A stretch of DNA of 64,000 bases from Streptomyces sp. CA-210063 (GTDB lineage: Bacteria; Actinomycetota; Actinomycetes; Streptomycetales; Streptomycetaceae): positions 7,998,001 to 8,062,000 of the forward strand of contig NZ_CP102512.1 of assembly GCF_024612015.1 (NCBI RefSeq), written 5' to 3'. The position numbers and the translations under genes are program-made. Of the stretch, positions 54,888-63,185 are shown in pieces. Below the pieces are notes generated by a model. It made no database searches and had not been told where the DNA came from. It saw only the letters and a list, made by a program, of their open reading frames with translations. Position 1 is the stretch's first letter. Every line of letters begins with the position of its first letter.

Positions 54888-54959
54888 ATGAACTGGCGTC
54901 ACCGGCACCGCCAAAGCCCCGGCCGCCGTCGCCCGAAGGCACACCCCGCCCTCACTTGA
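54888..54959 (+). CDS. Possible 23-residue leader peptide
   Basis: ATG 54888 has an AGGAG site 5 nt upstream. The peptide begins NWRHRHRQSPGRRRPKAHP and is strongly basic, ending 13 bp before the GTG of the FUSC gene. It may be a translated leader affecting the downstream gene; it may also be chance. Confidence 0.4.
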   Translation: MNWRHRHRQSPGRRRPKAHPALT

Positions 54960-54972
54960 CGACAGGAGCCCC

Positions 54973-57483
54973 GTGTCCCGCCCCGCTGTCCCAGCTCTGC
55001 CGCCCTGGCTCGCCCATGCTCTGCGTGCGCAAAGGGGGCCGGTGCCCTGGAACGCGGTGGTGCGGGGGGCCCTGGCCGGTGGGCCGCTGCTGCTCGTGGC
55101 CGTGCTGGTGGGGCGGCCCTCCCTAGGGGTCGTCGCCGCGCTCGGGGCCATGCTCGCCGGGATCAACGACCGGCCCGGCAGCCGGCGCGTCGCGGTGCAG
55201 CGGCTCGGGGTGCCCGCGCTCGCGGGGGCCGTGGGGCTGCTCGTCGGGACGTACGCCGGACAGTATGTCGGGGCCGTCGTCCTCACCCTGCTCCTCACCG
55301 CGCTCGGGCTGCTCGCCGGCGGAATGAGCGCGGTCGGGCCCGTGGCGTCCGGAGCGGGGACACAACTGCTGGTCGCCGCCGCCATCGGGGCCGGGATGCC
55401 CCTGCCGGAGTCGGGGTGGCAGCGGGCGCTCGGCTATCTCGCCGGGGCCGGATGGCTGCTCCTCCTGCGCCTCGCCCTGCCCACGCCCGCTGTCCTCACC
55501 GCCGGTGACTACCGGTTCGACGGGGAGCGGGACGCCGTCGCCGCGGTGTACGACGCGATCGCCGGGCTGCTGGACGCCGTCGGCACCCCGGACGCGACCG
55601 CCCGGCGGGCCGCGCTGACCGCCGCCCTCGACCACGCCCAGGACGCGCTCGCCGGGCCCCGGCTACGGCGGTACGCCAGTTCGTCGGCCGAGCGGCGGCT
55701 GCACGCGCAGTACAGCGCCGCGCTGCCGCTCGCCGAGGCGGCGACCGCGCTGGCCTGGGTCGGGGACGCCGTCGTCGGCCGTGCCTCCGAAGGGCCCCGG
55801 CGGCTGGCCGCCGCCGTACGCGGCAACACCGCCACCGGGCCACTGCCCGCGCCCTCCCGCTCCGCGCCCGCGCTGCGCGCCCTCGACGACGCGCTCCTGC
55901 GCGCCGCCGAGGCCTTCGACCGGGGTGGCGACACCCACGACCTGCACACACGGCGCCGTACCGTCGGGTCGCTCGTGCGGCTCGCACTCGGGTCCGGTGG
56001 ACGCGAGTACGGGCTGCGGGTCGCCCTGTCCTTCGGGGCCAGCGCGGCCGTGGCGCAGGTGCTGCACCACGAGCACTGGTACTGGCTGCCCGCGACCGCC
56101 GTCTTCCTGGTCAAGCCCGACCTCGGGCCGCTCGTGTCCCGGGTGCTGTGCCGGGCCGCGGGGACCGTGCTCGGTGCCGTGCTCTTCGCCGGGTTCGCGG
56201 CCGTGCTGCCCCACCCGGAAGGGCTCATCGCGCTGGTCGCGGTCAGTGGGGCGCTCATCCCCGTCGCCACCCGGCACTTCGCCGCCCAGACCGCCGTCGT
56301 CACCGTCCTCGTCCTCGCCCTCGTCATGGTCGGCGGCGATCCCCTCGCCTCCTGGAGCCGCATCGCCGAAACGCTGCTGGCCTGCGCCATCGTCCTCATC
56401 GTCGGCCACCTGCCGATGCCGAAGGGACAGCGCGGCGGGGGCGTACGCGCCCGGCTCACCGAAGCGGGGACGGCCGCGCACGCGTACCTCGCGTACGTCC
56501 TGAACGAGTCGCGCGGGCCGAGGGGGACTTCGTGGGCGAGTGGGACGACGGGGGTGAGGGGGACTTTTGGGGCAGGCGGGGTCACCGAGCCCGGCGGGTT
56601 TTCTGGGCCTGGGGCGACTTCCGGGGCTAGCGGAGCTGCGGCGCTCAATGGGATTTTCGGGTCGAGAGGGACTTCTGAGGCAAGCGGGGCCGGGGAGCCC
56701 AGCGGGTTTTCCGGGCCGAGGAAGGCCTCCGGGGCAAGCAGGACCGAGCCAGCAGAGACCTGCGGGGATGCCGGGCCGAGCCAGACCTCCGGGCCCAGGG
56801 GGGTCTCCGGGGCCAGCGGGGCCGCCGAGCCCGGCGGGATTTCCGGGTCGAGGGGGGTCTCCGGGGCCAGCGGGGCCGCCGAGCCCAGCGGGATTTCCGG
56901 GCCGAGGGACACCTCCGGGGCGAGCGGAGCCGCCGGGCCGAGCCGGACCTCCGGGCCGAGCGGGACCTCCCGGTCGCGCCGGCCGTCCACGCCGGGCGGC
57001 GCGTCCACGCCCAACGGTGTGTCCACGCCGGGCGGCGCCTCCACGCCCAACGGTGTGTCCACGCCGAGCGGCGCCTCCACGCCCAAGGGCGTATCCACGC
57101 CCAACGGCGTGTCCGTGTCCGTCGGGGCCGCACTGCCCGGTGAGTCCGACGACCGCGCCGCCCGCTGGACCCTGCGCCGCGAGGCGTACCGCACACTCGC
57201 GCAGGCCCGCAGCGCGATCGCCCTCTCCGGGGCCGAACTGCCCGCCCTGGCCCGGCACACCGAGGGCACCGACGAGGTCGCCGCCGTCCTCGAACGGCTC
57301 GTCGACACCACCACCGCCTGCGCCGTGCACCTCGACGACACCGGACGCCTCACCCGCCACCACACCGAACGGCTCACCGCACTCCTCGACGAACTCGCGC
57401 GTCACCAGAAGCACGCGCGCATCAGCCTCCCCGACGCACCGCACGCGTCCGACGTACTGCCGAGGCCGGGCCGCACGGCCTGA
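54973..57483 (+). CDS. FUSC-family membrane protein with a 210-residue repeat insertion
   Basis: 836 residues from GTG 54973 (ACAGGAG site). Residues 30-170 and about 345-500 hold two sets of transmembrane helices, the second being the FUSC-like core (YWLPATAVFLVKPDLGPLVSR, IAETLLACAIVLIVGHL). The family covers putative aromatic-acid or efflux exporters. Between residues about 514 and 727 lies a Gly/Ser/Ala/Pro repeat tract, followed by a helical cytoplasmic C-terminus (RREAYRTLAQARSAIALSG). The insert keeps the frame and has no stop. Function is inferred from family. Confidence 0.88.
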   Translation: MSRPAVPALPPWLAHALRAQRGPVPWNAVVRGALAGGPLLLVAVLVGRPSLGVVAALGAMLAGINDRPGSRRVAVQRLGVPALAGAVGLLVGTYAGQYVGAVVLTLLLTALGLLAGGMSAVGPVASGAGTQLLVAAAIGAGMPLPESGWQRALGYLAGAGWLLLLRLALPTPAVLTAGDYRFDGERDAVAAVYDAIAGLLDAVGTPDATARRAALTAALDHAQDALAGPRLRRYASSSAERRLHAQYSAALPLAEAATALAWVGDAVVGRASEGPRRLAAAVRGNTATGPLPAPSRSAPALRALDDALLRAAEAFDRGGDTHDLHTRRRTVGSLVRLALGSGGREYGLRVALSFGASAAVAQVLHHEHWYWLPATAVFLVKPDLGPLVSRVLCRAAGTVLGAVLFAGFAAVLPHPEGLIALVAVSGALIPVATRHFAAQTAVVTVLVLALVMVGGDPLASWSRIAETLLACAIVLIVGHLPMPKGQRGGGVRARLTEAGTAAHAYLAYVLNESRGPRGTSWASGTTGVRGTFGAGGVTEPGGFSGPGATSGASGAAALNGIFGSRGTSEASGAGEPSGFSGPRKASGASRTEPAETCGDAGPSQTSGPRGVSGASGAAEPGGISGSRGVSGASGAAEPSGISGPRDTSGASGAAGPSRTSGPSGTSRSRRPSTPGGASTPNGVSTPGGASTPNGVSTPSGASTPKGVSTPNGVSVSVGAALPGESDDRAARWTLRREAYRTLAQARSAIALSGAELPALARHTEGTDEVAAVLERLVDTTTACAVHLDDTGRLTRHHTERLTALLDELARHQKHARISLPDAPHASDVLPRPGRTA
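56512..57150 (+). repeat. In-frame tandem repeats inside the FUSC gene
   Basis: The first part (to about 56970) has degenerate units such as GVSGASGAAEPGGISGSR in protein. The second part, 56986-57111, is seven 18-bp units of TCCACGCCxxxCGGxGxx encoding Ser-Thr-Pro-x-Gly-(Ala/Val). Unit edges are in frame, so copy number can change without breaking the protein. Confidence 0.9.
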
Positions 57484-57595
57484 GCACGACCCGGTCCGTC
57501 GCGGCGGCGGGCGCGGCCGGATTCCACCGCCTCCCCAGCCGCCGGATGCCCGGTTCGCACCCCTCCCGAGCACGTCAGCGTCGTACCGTGACGGC

Positions 57596-58981
57596 ATGAG
57601 GCCCACGACTCCGTCTCCCTCCTCGTCTCCCGCCGATCTCGTCATCACCGGCTGCACCGCCCTCGTCCACGACGAGCACGAGGGGATCGCCTTCGTCGAG
57701 GACGCGGCGATCGTCGTACGGGACGGGGTGATCGCAAGCATCGGCCCGGCGGAGGAGACCGCTCCGGTGGCCACGGCGGAACGTATCGACGCGCGCGGCC
57801 AGGTCGCGATGCCGGGGCTGATCAACTGCCATACGCACGCGCCGATGGTGGCGCTGCGCGGCATCGCGGAGGACATGCCGGCGGAGGAGTGGTTCAACGA
57901 CGTCATCTGGCCCGTCGAGTCCAACCTGACGGCGAAGGACGTGGAATTGGGGGCCCGGCTGGCCTGCGCGGAGATGATCCGGGGCGGGGTGACGTGCTTC
58001 GCCGACCACTACTTCTCCATGGACACGGTCGCCGCCGTGGTCGAGGAGACCGGGATGCGGGCGCATCTGGGGGAGGCCTTCTTCTCCTCGCAGGGGCCCG
58101 AAGGCCGGGAGAGGTCCCTGGAGTTCGCGCTACGGCACCGGGGCGCGGCCGGCGGTCGTATCACCACCGCGCTCGCCCCGCACGCCCCCTACACCGTCGA
58201 GGACGCCGATCTCGCCGCGACCGCCGAACTCGCCCGCGAGCACGGCCTCCCCGTGCATCTGCACGCCTCGGAGAGCCGCGACCAGACCGACAACAGCCTC
58301 GCCCGGCACGGTGTCACCCCCATCGAGGTCCTGGAGCGCACCGGGCTGCTCGGCGTCGACGCGGGCCTGCTCATCGCGCACGGCACCGGGATCGTCGAGC
58401 GCGACCTGCCGGTGCTGGAGCGGGCGACCGGGCCGGTGGCCGTCGCGACCGCGCCCCGCGGCTATCTGAAGTTCGCCTGGCCCACGACCCCGGTCCGGGC
58501 CCTGCGCCGTATCGGTGTCCCCGTCGGGCTGGCCACGGACGGGGCCGCCTCCAACAACTCCCTCGACGTGTGGGAGGCCATGGCCCTCACCGCGCTCGTC
58601 CAGAAGTCCACCGAGGGCGACCCGCGCTGGCTGACCTCCCGTCAGGCCCTGCACCACGCCACGCTGCAGAGCGCCCGGGCCGTCGGACTGGAGGAGCGGG
58701 TCGGCTGCCTCGCCCCCGGCCTGCGCGCCGACATCGTCCTCGTCGACCTCAGCGGCCCGCACACCCAGCCGGTGCACGACCTCGCCGCCACCCTCGTGCA
58801 CAGCGCCCGCTCCGCCGACGTCCGCACCACGATCGTCGACGGCCGCGTCCTCATGCGCGACCGCGCGCTGCTCACCGTCGACGTGCCGGCGACCGTACGG
58901 GAGCTGGAGCACCGCCTGGCCGCACTCACCGACCGCAGCCACGGCGGCCGCATCCAGGACTACGACAAGCCGCCCGAGTGA
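57596..58981 (+). CDS. Amidohydrolase, MtaD/TRZ-ATZ-like deaminase
   Basis: 461 residues. Metal ligands are the HxH of LINCHTHAPM, the His in VHLHASES, and the Asp in LATDGAASNN; catalytic Glu/His are placed as in 5'-methylthioadenosine/S-adenosylhomocysteine deaminases (EEWFNDVIWPVES, ALAPHAPYTV). It probably deaminates a purine nucleoside-type or s-triazine-like compound; MTA/SAH deaminase is the closest guess. It is cytosolic and lies 112 bp after the FUSC gene. Confidence 0.88.
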   Translation: MRPTTPSPSSSPADLVITGCTALVHDEHEGIAFVEDAAIVVRDGVIASIGPAEETAPVATAERIDARGQVAMPGLINCHTHAPMVALRGIAEDMPAEEWFNDVIWPVESNLTAKDVELGARLACAEMIRGGVTCFADHYFSMDTVAAVVEETGMRAHLGEAFFSSQGPEGRERSLEFALRHRGAAGGRITTALAPHAPYTVEDADLAATAELAREHGLPVHLHASESRDQTDNSLARHGVTPIEVLERTGLLGVDAGLLIAHGTGIVERDLPVLERATGPVAVATAPRGYLKFAWPTTPVRALRRIGVPVGLATDGAASNNSLDVWEAMALTALVQKSTEGDPRWLTSRQALHHATLQSARAVGLEERVGCLAPGLRADIVLVDLSGPHTQPVHDLAATLVHSARSADVRTTIVDGRVLMRDRALLTVDVPATVRELEHRLAALTDRSHGGRIQDYDKPPE

Positions 58982-59219
58982 GCGGACCCGCCTACCACGA
59001 CGAGTACACCAAGTGACGAAGAGTGCGAGGTTTGGCACATAGAGTCACCGGAATGTGTGATTTCTGAGAGGTACCTCACGGTCCGTCGTTGACCAAGTGT
59101 CAACTACGTCTCAGTAACGTCATTCGGCGAGCCGTTCACCCCATGATTGGCGTTTAAATCTACAAGCTACGCAGCTACGGGTTACGGGTTACGGGTACGG
59201 CGCGACATGGAGGTGCAGG
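58982..59219 (+). promoter_or_regulatory. AT-rich upstream region of the small gene
   Basis: 238 bp, richer in A/T than its surroundings. It contains the inverted repeat GTTGAC-CAAGT-GTCAAC (59088-59104) and tandem TACGGGT/TTACGGG repeats at 59170-59200 just before the ribosome site. It is a likely regulated promoter; no regulator is assigned. Confidence 0.45.
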
Positions 59220-59405
59220 GTGAACGGGCGAATGGTGCTGGGGCGCTTTCCCGCCGGTGGGCCGCGCGGCTCGTGGCCGGCGGAGGAGTTCGCGCACGCG
59301 GCACGTCTGGAGGGCCAGCAGGCCGAGGTCGTGATGGACATCGCCACGGACATGTTCCTGGTCATCGTGCGCGGCGCCGACGCCGCGGCGGGCGCCGCGG
59401 CCTGA
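59220..59405 (+). CDS. Small hypothetical protein, 61 residues
   Basis: GTG 59220 has a GGAGG site 6 nt upstream; an internal ATG at 59232 is an alternative. The protein reads VLGRFPAGGPRGSWPAEEF and then a compact region with AEVVMDIATDMFLVIVRG. It has no signal peptide, cysteine or repeat. It resembles small conserved Streptomyces proteins of unknown role. It converges with the ABC exporter gene 10 bp away. Confidence 0.7.
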   Translation: MNGRMVLGRFPAGGPRGSWPAEEFAHAARLEGQQAEVVMDIATDMFLVIVRGADAAAGAAA

Positions 59406-59415
59406 GGTCGGCCGG

Positions 59416-61383
59416 TCAGCCCGCCTTCGGCGCGGGCACCTTGGCCGCGAACTGCTCCGCCTGGAGTGAGTACAGCTCCGCGTACACCCCGCCCGTGGCC
59501 AGCAGCTCGTCCGGGGTGCCGGACTCCACGAGGCGGCCCTGGTCGAGGACGTGCACGAGGTCGGCGTGGCGGACCGACGCCAGCCGGTGGGTGATCAGGA
59601 CGACCGTCTGACCGGTGCCCGCCAGGGCGCGGATCTTCTCGAAGACCTCCAGCTCGGCACGGGCGTCGAGGGCCGCCGTCGGCTCGTCCACGATCAGGAT
59701 GCGCCCGCGCCGGTACGCGGCCCGCGCGATCCCCAGCCGCTGCCACTGCCCGCCCGACAGCTCGTGCCCGCCGCTGAAACCCCTGGCCAGGAGCGTGTCG
59801 AGGCCGCGCGGCAGATCCTCCACCACATCCTGGGCCCCGGCCTCGGCGACGGACGCGGCGAGGCGCTCGTCGGTCAGCGGCGCCGAGGGGCGGCCGATCG
59901 CCATGTTGACGCGGGCCGTGAAGGGCCACCGCTTGAAGTCCTGCGCGACCATCGCGATGCGCTCGGCGAGCCGGTGCCGGTCGGCGGTCGCCGCGTCCAC
60001 GCCGTCCCACATGATCTTGCCCTGGTCGGGCGTGTACAGCCCGGCGAGCAGCTTGACCAGGGTCGTCTTGCCCGAGCCGTTCTCGCCGACGAGCGCCACG
60101 ATCTTGCCCAGCGGCACGGTCAGCGTGACATCGCTCAGTGCGGGCCGGGTGGCCTTGCCCGGATAGGTGAACGTCACGTTCTCCACCCGGATCTCGCGCG
60201 GATCCTCGGGCAGCGGGTCGCCGCCCTCCGGGATCGCGCGCTTGGCGGCCTCCACGTACAGGCGCTCCATGTCGCCCACGAAGAGGGCCTCCTCGTGGAG
60301 GGAGTTCACCTCCAGGACCAGCGTGTCCAGGCTGGCGGAGCCGGTGCGGATCGCGATGACCGCCGTACCCGCCACGGACAGTGCCATGGCGCCGGCGAGC
60401 AGCAGACCGCCCAGCGTCGCGTACGTCGCCACGGTGGCCAGGCCGGTCCACACGGCCGCGTACAGGCCCGTACGGGCCGCCAGCCGGGCCAGGCGCGCCT
60501 GCTCGGCCTCCGCCGTCTCCGACATGGAGCGGAAGTGGCGCAGCAGGAACGGGCCGACGCCGTGCACCCGGATCTCCGGGGCCGCCTCCGGCTCGATCAG
60601 CAGGGAGCTGAGCAGATATCCCGCGCGCGCGTGCTGCACCCAGGCGTGGAAGGACTCGTAGCGGCGGCGGGCGATCGTCAGGGCGCTCCAGGCGCTCGGC
60701 AACGTCATCGTGACGAGCAGCGGCAGCAGAGCCGGGTGCAGGACGGTCAGCACGCCGGCCGCCGCGATCAGCGAGATCAGCGCGTTCACCACGCGCGCGG
60801 AGTAGCTGATCATGCGGCGGGCCGACTGGGCGCCGTACTTCGCGGTGTCCAGCAGCTTGTGGAAGCCGTCGTCCTCGATCGCGGACAGCTCCACGGCCGC
60901 CGCACGCTCCAGATACAGCTCGGTCGCGACCCGCTCCACCTTGGGTTCGAGCCGGCCCGTGGCATACGTCGACGCGGCCCGCAGCAGCGTGGCCACGAAC
61001 ATCACGGCGGCGATGGTGACGAGCGCGGGGACGGCTCCCCGTAACCGTTCCTCGACCGTGCCGTCCGACATCAGCCGGGCCAGGATGGTGTTCACCGCGA
61101 GCAGGTTCACCGCCTGGGCGAGGCCGCGGCCCGTCTCGGCGGCCAGCACCGTCCGGGCCGCCCGCCGGTCCGCCTGCCAGGCCAGCCGGAAACTCGACGC
61201 CAGCAGCGAGGGCAGCCGCCGCACCATCGCGCGGAAGTTCAGCTCCAGAAACGCGTTGGCATGCTGCGACCAGCCCATGTCGTACCGCAGCGGGCCCCCG
61301 AACAGCAGCAGCTCCGACTCCGACGTCTCCGGTTTGCCCCTGTCACGCGCCTTCGCCACCCGTGGCCTCCCCCGAGTCGTCAC
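59416..61383 (-). CDS. ABC exporter, fused permease and ATPase
   Basis: 655 residues from GTG 61383. About 55 basic N-terminal residues precede a six-helix exporter domain (to about 380; WTGLATVATYATLGGLLLAGAM). The ATPase domain has Walker A GENGSGKTT, Q-loop MVAQDFKRWPF, signature LSGGQWQRLGIARA, Walker B ILIVDEPTAALD and H-loop LITHR. It works as a homodimer or with another half transporter. The substrate is unknown; similar exporters move peptides or lipids. Confidence 0.92.
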   Translation of the reverse strand: MTTRGRPRVAKARDRGKPETSESELLLFGGPLRYDMGWSQHANAFLELNFRAMVRRLPSLLASSFRLAWQADRRAARTVLAAETGRGLAQAVNLLAVNTILARLMSDGTVEERLRGAVPALVTIAAVMFVATLLRAASTYATGRLEPKVERVATELYLERAAAVELSAIEDDGFHKLLDTAKYGAQSARRMISYSARVVNALISLIAAAGVLTVLHPALLPLLVTMTLPSAWSALTIARRRYESFHAWVQHARAGYLLSSLLIEPEAAPEIRVHGVGPFLLRHFRSMSETAEAEQARLARLAARTGLYAAVWTGLATVATYATLGGLLLAGAMALSVAGTAVIAIRTGSASLDTLVLEVNSLHEEALFVGDMERLYVEAAKRAIPEGGDPLPEDPREIRVENVTFTYPGKATRPALSDVTLTVPLGKIVALVGENGSGKTTLVKLLAGLYTPDQGKIMWDGVDAATADRHRLAERIAMVAQDFKRWPFTARVNMAIGRPSAPLTDERLAASVAEAGAQDVVEDLPRGLDTLLARGFSGGHELSGGQWQRLGIARAAYRRGRILIVDEPTAALDARAELEVFEKIRALAGTGQTVVLITHRLASVRHADLVHVLDQGRLVESGTPDELLATGGVYAELYSLQAEQFAAKVPAPKAG

Positions 61384-61520
61384 CGACGGCCACTATCCCG
61401 GCACACTCCGCTCCCGACCAGGGCGCACACCGGCGACACCGCCTCTCACCCGGAGCACGCGGGGCGCTCGGAGGCAGGGAGGAGTGCGCCGCAGTCCTGT
61501 TGTGAAGGGCCGCAGGCGCC

Positions 61521-61581
61521 TTCAGGGGCGCGGGGCTGTATCGATTTGCGGCTCCGCCGCGTGGGCGCGACCAGCCCCCAC
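61521..61581. repeat. Dispersed intergenic repeat, copy 2
   Basis: Same 61-bp element as at 866-926, with one substitution (TGTATCG versus TGTGTCG). It sits in the spacer between the ABC exporter start and the next gene's end. Flanking bases (CACCCGCA) also agree partly. Confidence 0.8.
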
Positions 61582-61629
61582 CCACCCGCACTCGAAGTCG
61601 GCCCGACCGGCGGAGCCCTGCGCGGAGCC

Positions 61630-62097
61630 CTACGCAGTCAGCTGAGACCAGGTCGGCGTAGTCCCCGTAACCCGGCACAACGCCAGGTACAGCGGTATCG
61701 GCGGCGTATAGGGAATCGTGCCCTCCGGCCTGAGGATCAGCCCGGGAGCCGCCGAACCGTCGGAGACCAGAGCCCCGGTGGTGTAGCGCACCGGCGCCGG
61801 CCACTCCAGCGCGTAGTCGGAGTCGGCCGGCACGAGCCACCACCAGTGCGCCCGGTCGGCGTAGACACAGCCCACACGGGGCAGCCGGGGCAGGACCTGC
61901 GGTCCGAAGCGGGCCGGGACGGCAACCGCGTCGCACCCCATGGGCGCGGTCATGCCCTCGGGCAGGGGAAGCGGGCGGGGCGCCGCTGCGGGACGCTGGG
62001 CGCGGCGCAGGCGCGTCAGGGTGTCAAGGCTCACCACGCGGGCCACTCTGCCCCCACCAGGGGGCCGAGCGGGACCGATCGACGCGCTCACACCCAT
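61630..62097 (-). CDS. Hypothetical protein of the Scr1/WhiJ-type cluster
   Basis: 155 residues; ATG 62097 overlaps the end of the ATP-binding gene by 10 bp (GTG 62091 is an alternative). It contains GCVYADRAHWWWLVPADSD, LEWPAPVRYTTGALV and RPEGTIPYTPPIPLYLAL. This small conserved protein recurs next to ATP-binding and HTH genes in Streptomyces. No catalytic motif is visible. Coupling suggests a regulatory partner. Confidence 0.78.
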   Translation of the reverse strand: MGVSASIGPARPPGGGRVARVVSLDTLTRLRRAQRPAAAPRPLPLPEGMTAPMGCDAVAVPARFGPQVLPRLPRVGCVYADRAHWWWLVPADSDYALEWPAPVRYTTGALVSDGSAAPGLILRPEGTIPYTPPIPLYLALCRVTGTTPTWSQLTA

Positions 62098-62936
62098 TCG
62101 GCCCCCGTCCGACGTCCGACTTCCGGCCGGACGTCGACTTCCCTACGACACTCGGCACCGAAGCGGCGCTCGGCCGCCGTACGGCCATCAGCACTGTTAC
62201 GGCCATCGACACCCTTATAGCCGTCCGCACCCGTACGGCCGTCGACAGCCTTATAGCCGTCCGCACCCGTACGGCCGTCGACAGCCTTACGGCCATCGGC
62301 ACCCGCCCGGCGGAACGCCTCCGCCTCGTCGCCCCGGTCCTCGGCCGGCGGCTTCTTCGCGCCCCAGCCCAAGTCGGACCGGACCGCGGTGTCCGCGCTC
62401 GTGGTCATTCCCGTGCCCGTGCCCGCGTCGGCGTGGACGGCGCCCGCGACCAGCGCGCGAGGTACGTCCGCCCACACCAGGAGCCCCAAGCCGACCGGCT
62501 GCGCCCCCCAGGAGCGGCAGAGGGACTCTATGAGGAGCAGCCCTCTCCCGTGTTCCTCCTCGGGCCGCTGCGGCGAGGGATGCGGCTCACCCGGAGCGCA
62601 TCCCTCGTCCCGTACCGCTATGCGCACGAGATCGTCGCCGTCGTGCAGCTCGCAGACGATCTGGGCGCTCGCGGTGTGCACGATCGCGTTGGTCACCAGC
62701 TCGGACACGACCAGGGCGGCCGTGTCGCAGGTGTCCTCGCAGAGGGCCCAGCCGGTGAGCTGGGTACGGGTCACGCGCCGGGCCTGGGCCACGGCACCCG
62801 GGTGCGCGGCCAGCTCGAATCGAAACCGGCGCTCGGCGATTGTCTCGGGGCGCGCCCCGGCGGCCGGACCGGGACCGACACGGTCTCCGGCGGCGTCTGT
62901 TCCTAACGGCGCAGGGGGCGGAATCACGCTTGCCAC
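62088..62936 (-). CDS. ATP-binding protein (HATPase, anti-sigma/RsbW-like) with repeat tail
   Basis: GTG 62936 has a GGCGAGG site; TTG 62963 is the longest start. The 282-residue protein has an HATPase domain: FELAAHPGAVAQARRVTR, VSELVTNAIVHTAS (N-box), VRDEGCAPG (G1) and EEHGRGLLLIESL (G2). Such proteins act as kinases or sequestering factors in partner switching. After residue 205 comes a tail with the 12-residue repeat AVDGRTGADGYK, unusual for the family. It is divergent from the Scr1-type regulator gene. Confidence 0.87.
   Translation of the reverse strand: MASVIPPPAPLGTDAAGDRVGPGPAAGARPETIAERRFRFELAAHPGAVAQARRVTRTQLTGWALCEDTCDTAALVVSELVTNAIVHTASAQIVCELHDGDDLVRIAVRDEGCAPGEPHPSPQRPEEEHGRGLLLIESLCRSWGAQPVGLGLLVWADVPRALVAGAVHADAGTGTGMTTSADTAVRSDLGWGAKKPPAEDRGDEAEAFRRAGADGRKAVDGRTGADGYKAVDGRTGADGYKGVDGRNSADGRTAAERRFGAECRREVDVRPEVGRRTGAEWV
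62180..62305 (-). repeat. 36-bp tandem repeats encoding AVDGRTGADGYK
   Basis: Two units, 62221-62256 and 62257-62292, agree at 34 of 36 positions and are flanked by weaker copies. The unit length is a multiple of three, so the repeats keep the ATP-binding protein frame. Confidence 0.85.
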
Positions 62937-62952
62937 TATCGCCTCGCCGTGA

Positions 62953-62988
62953 ACACTTGGCAAGTGTCACTCTGAAAATTGCAGAGTG
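62953..62988. promoter_or_regulatory. Two adjacent palindromes, likely operator
   Basis: ACACTTG-G-CAAGTGT (62953-62967) is a perfect palindrome, followed directly by CACTCTG-AAAATTG-CAGAGTG (62968-62988). They lie at the 5' end of the ATP-binding gene and about 200 bp upstream of the HTH gene. The CACTCTG...CAGAGTG form is of the kind seen near Scr1-type regulator genes. They probably bind the adjacent regulator. Confidence 0.65.
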
Positions 62989-63185
62989 CCGTGTGACTCT
63001 CTGAACGGCCGTGGCACACTGCACGCAACAGCACGTGTAGCGGCGCCAGTTGGAAATCCCTCGCAGAACGTTCGTATGTACGCACAGTGTCCGTTTGTGT
63101 ACACGGACCTGTGCGGCAGGCAGGGCTTCCGAACGGCGCCGCAGGCCTGTCGGGACGGTTCAGGGGCAGATGAGAGAGGGGCGAG

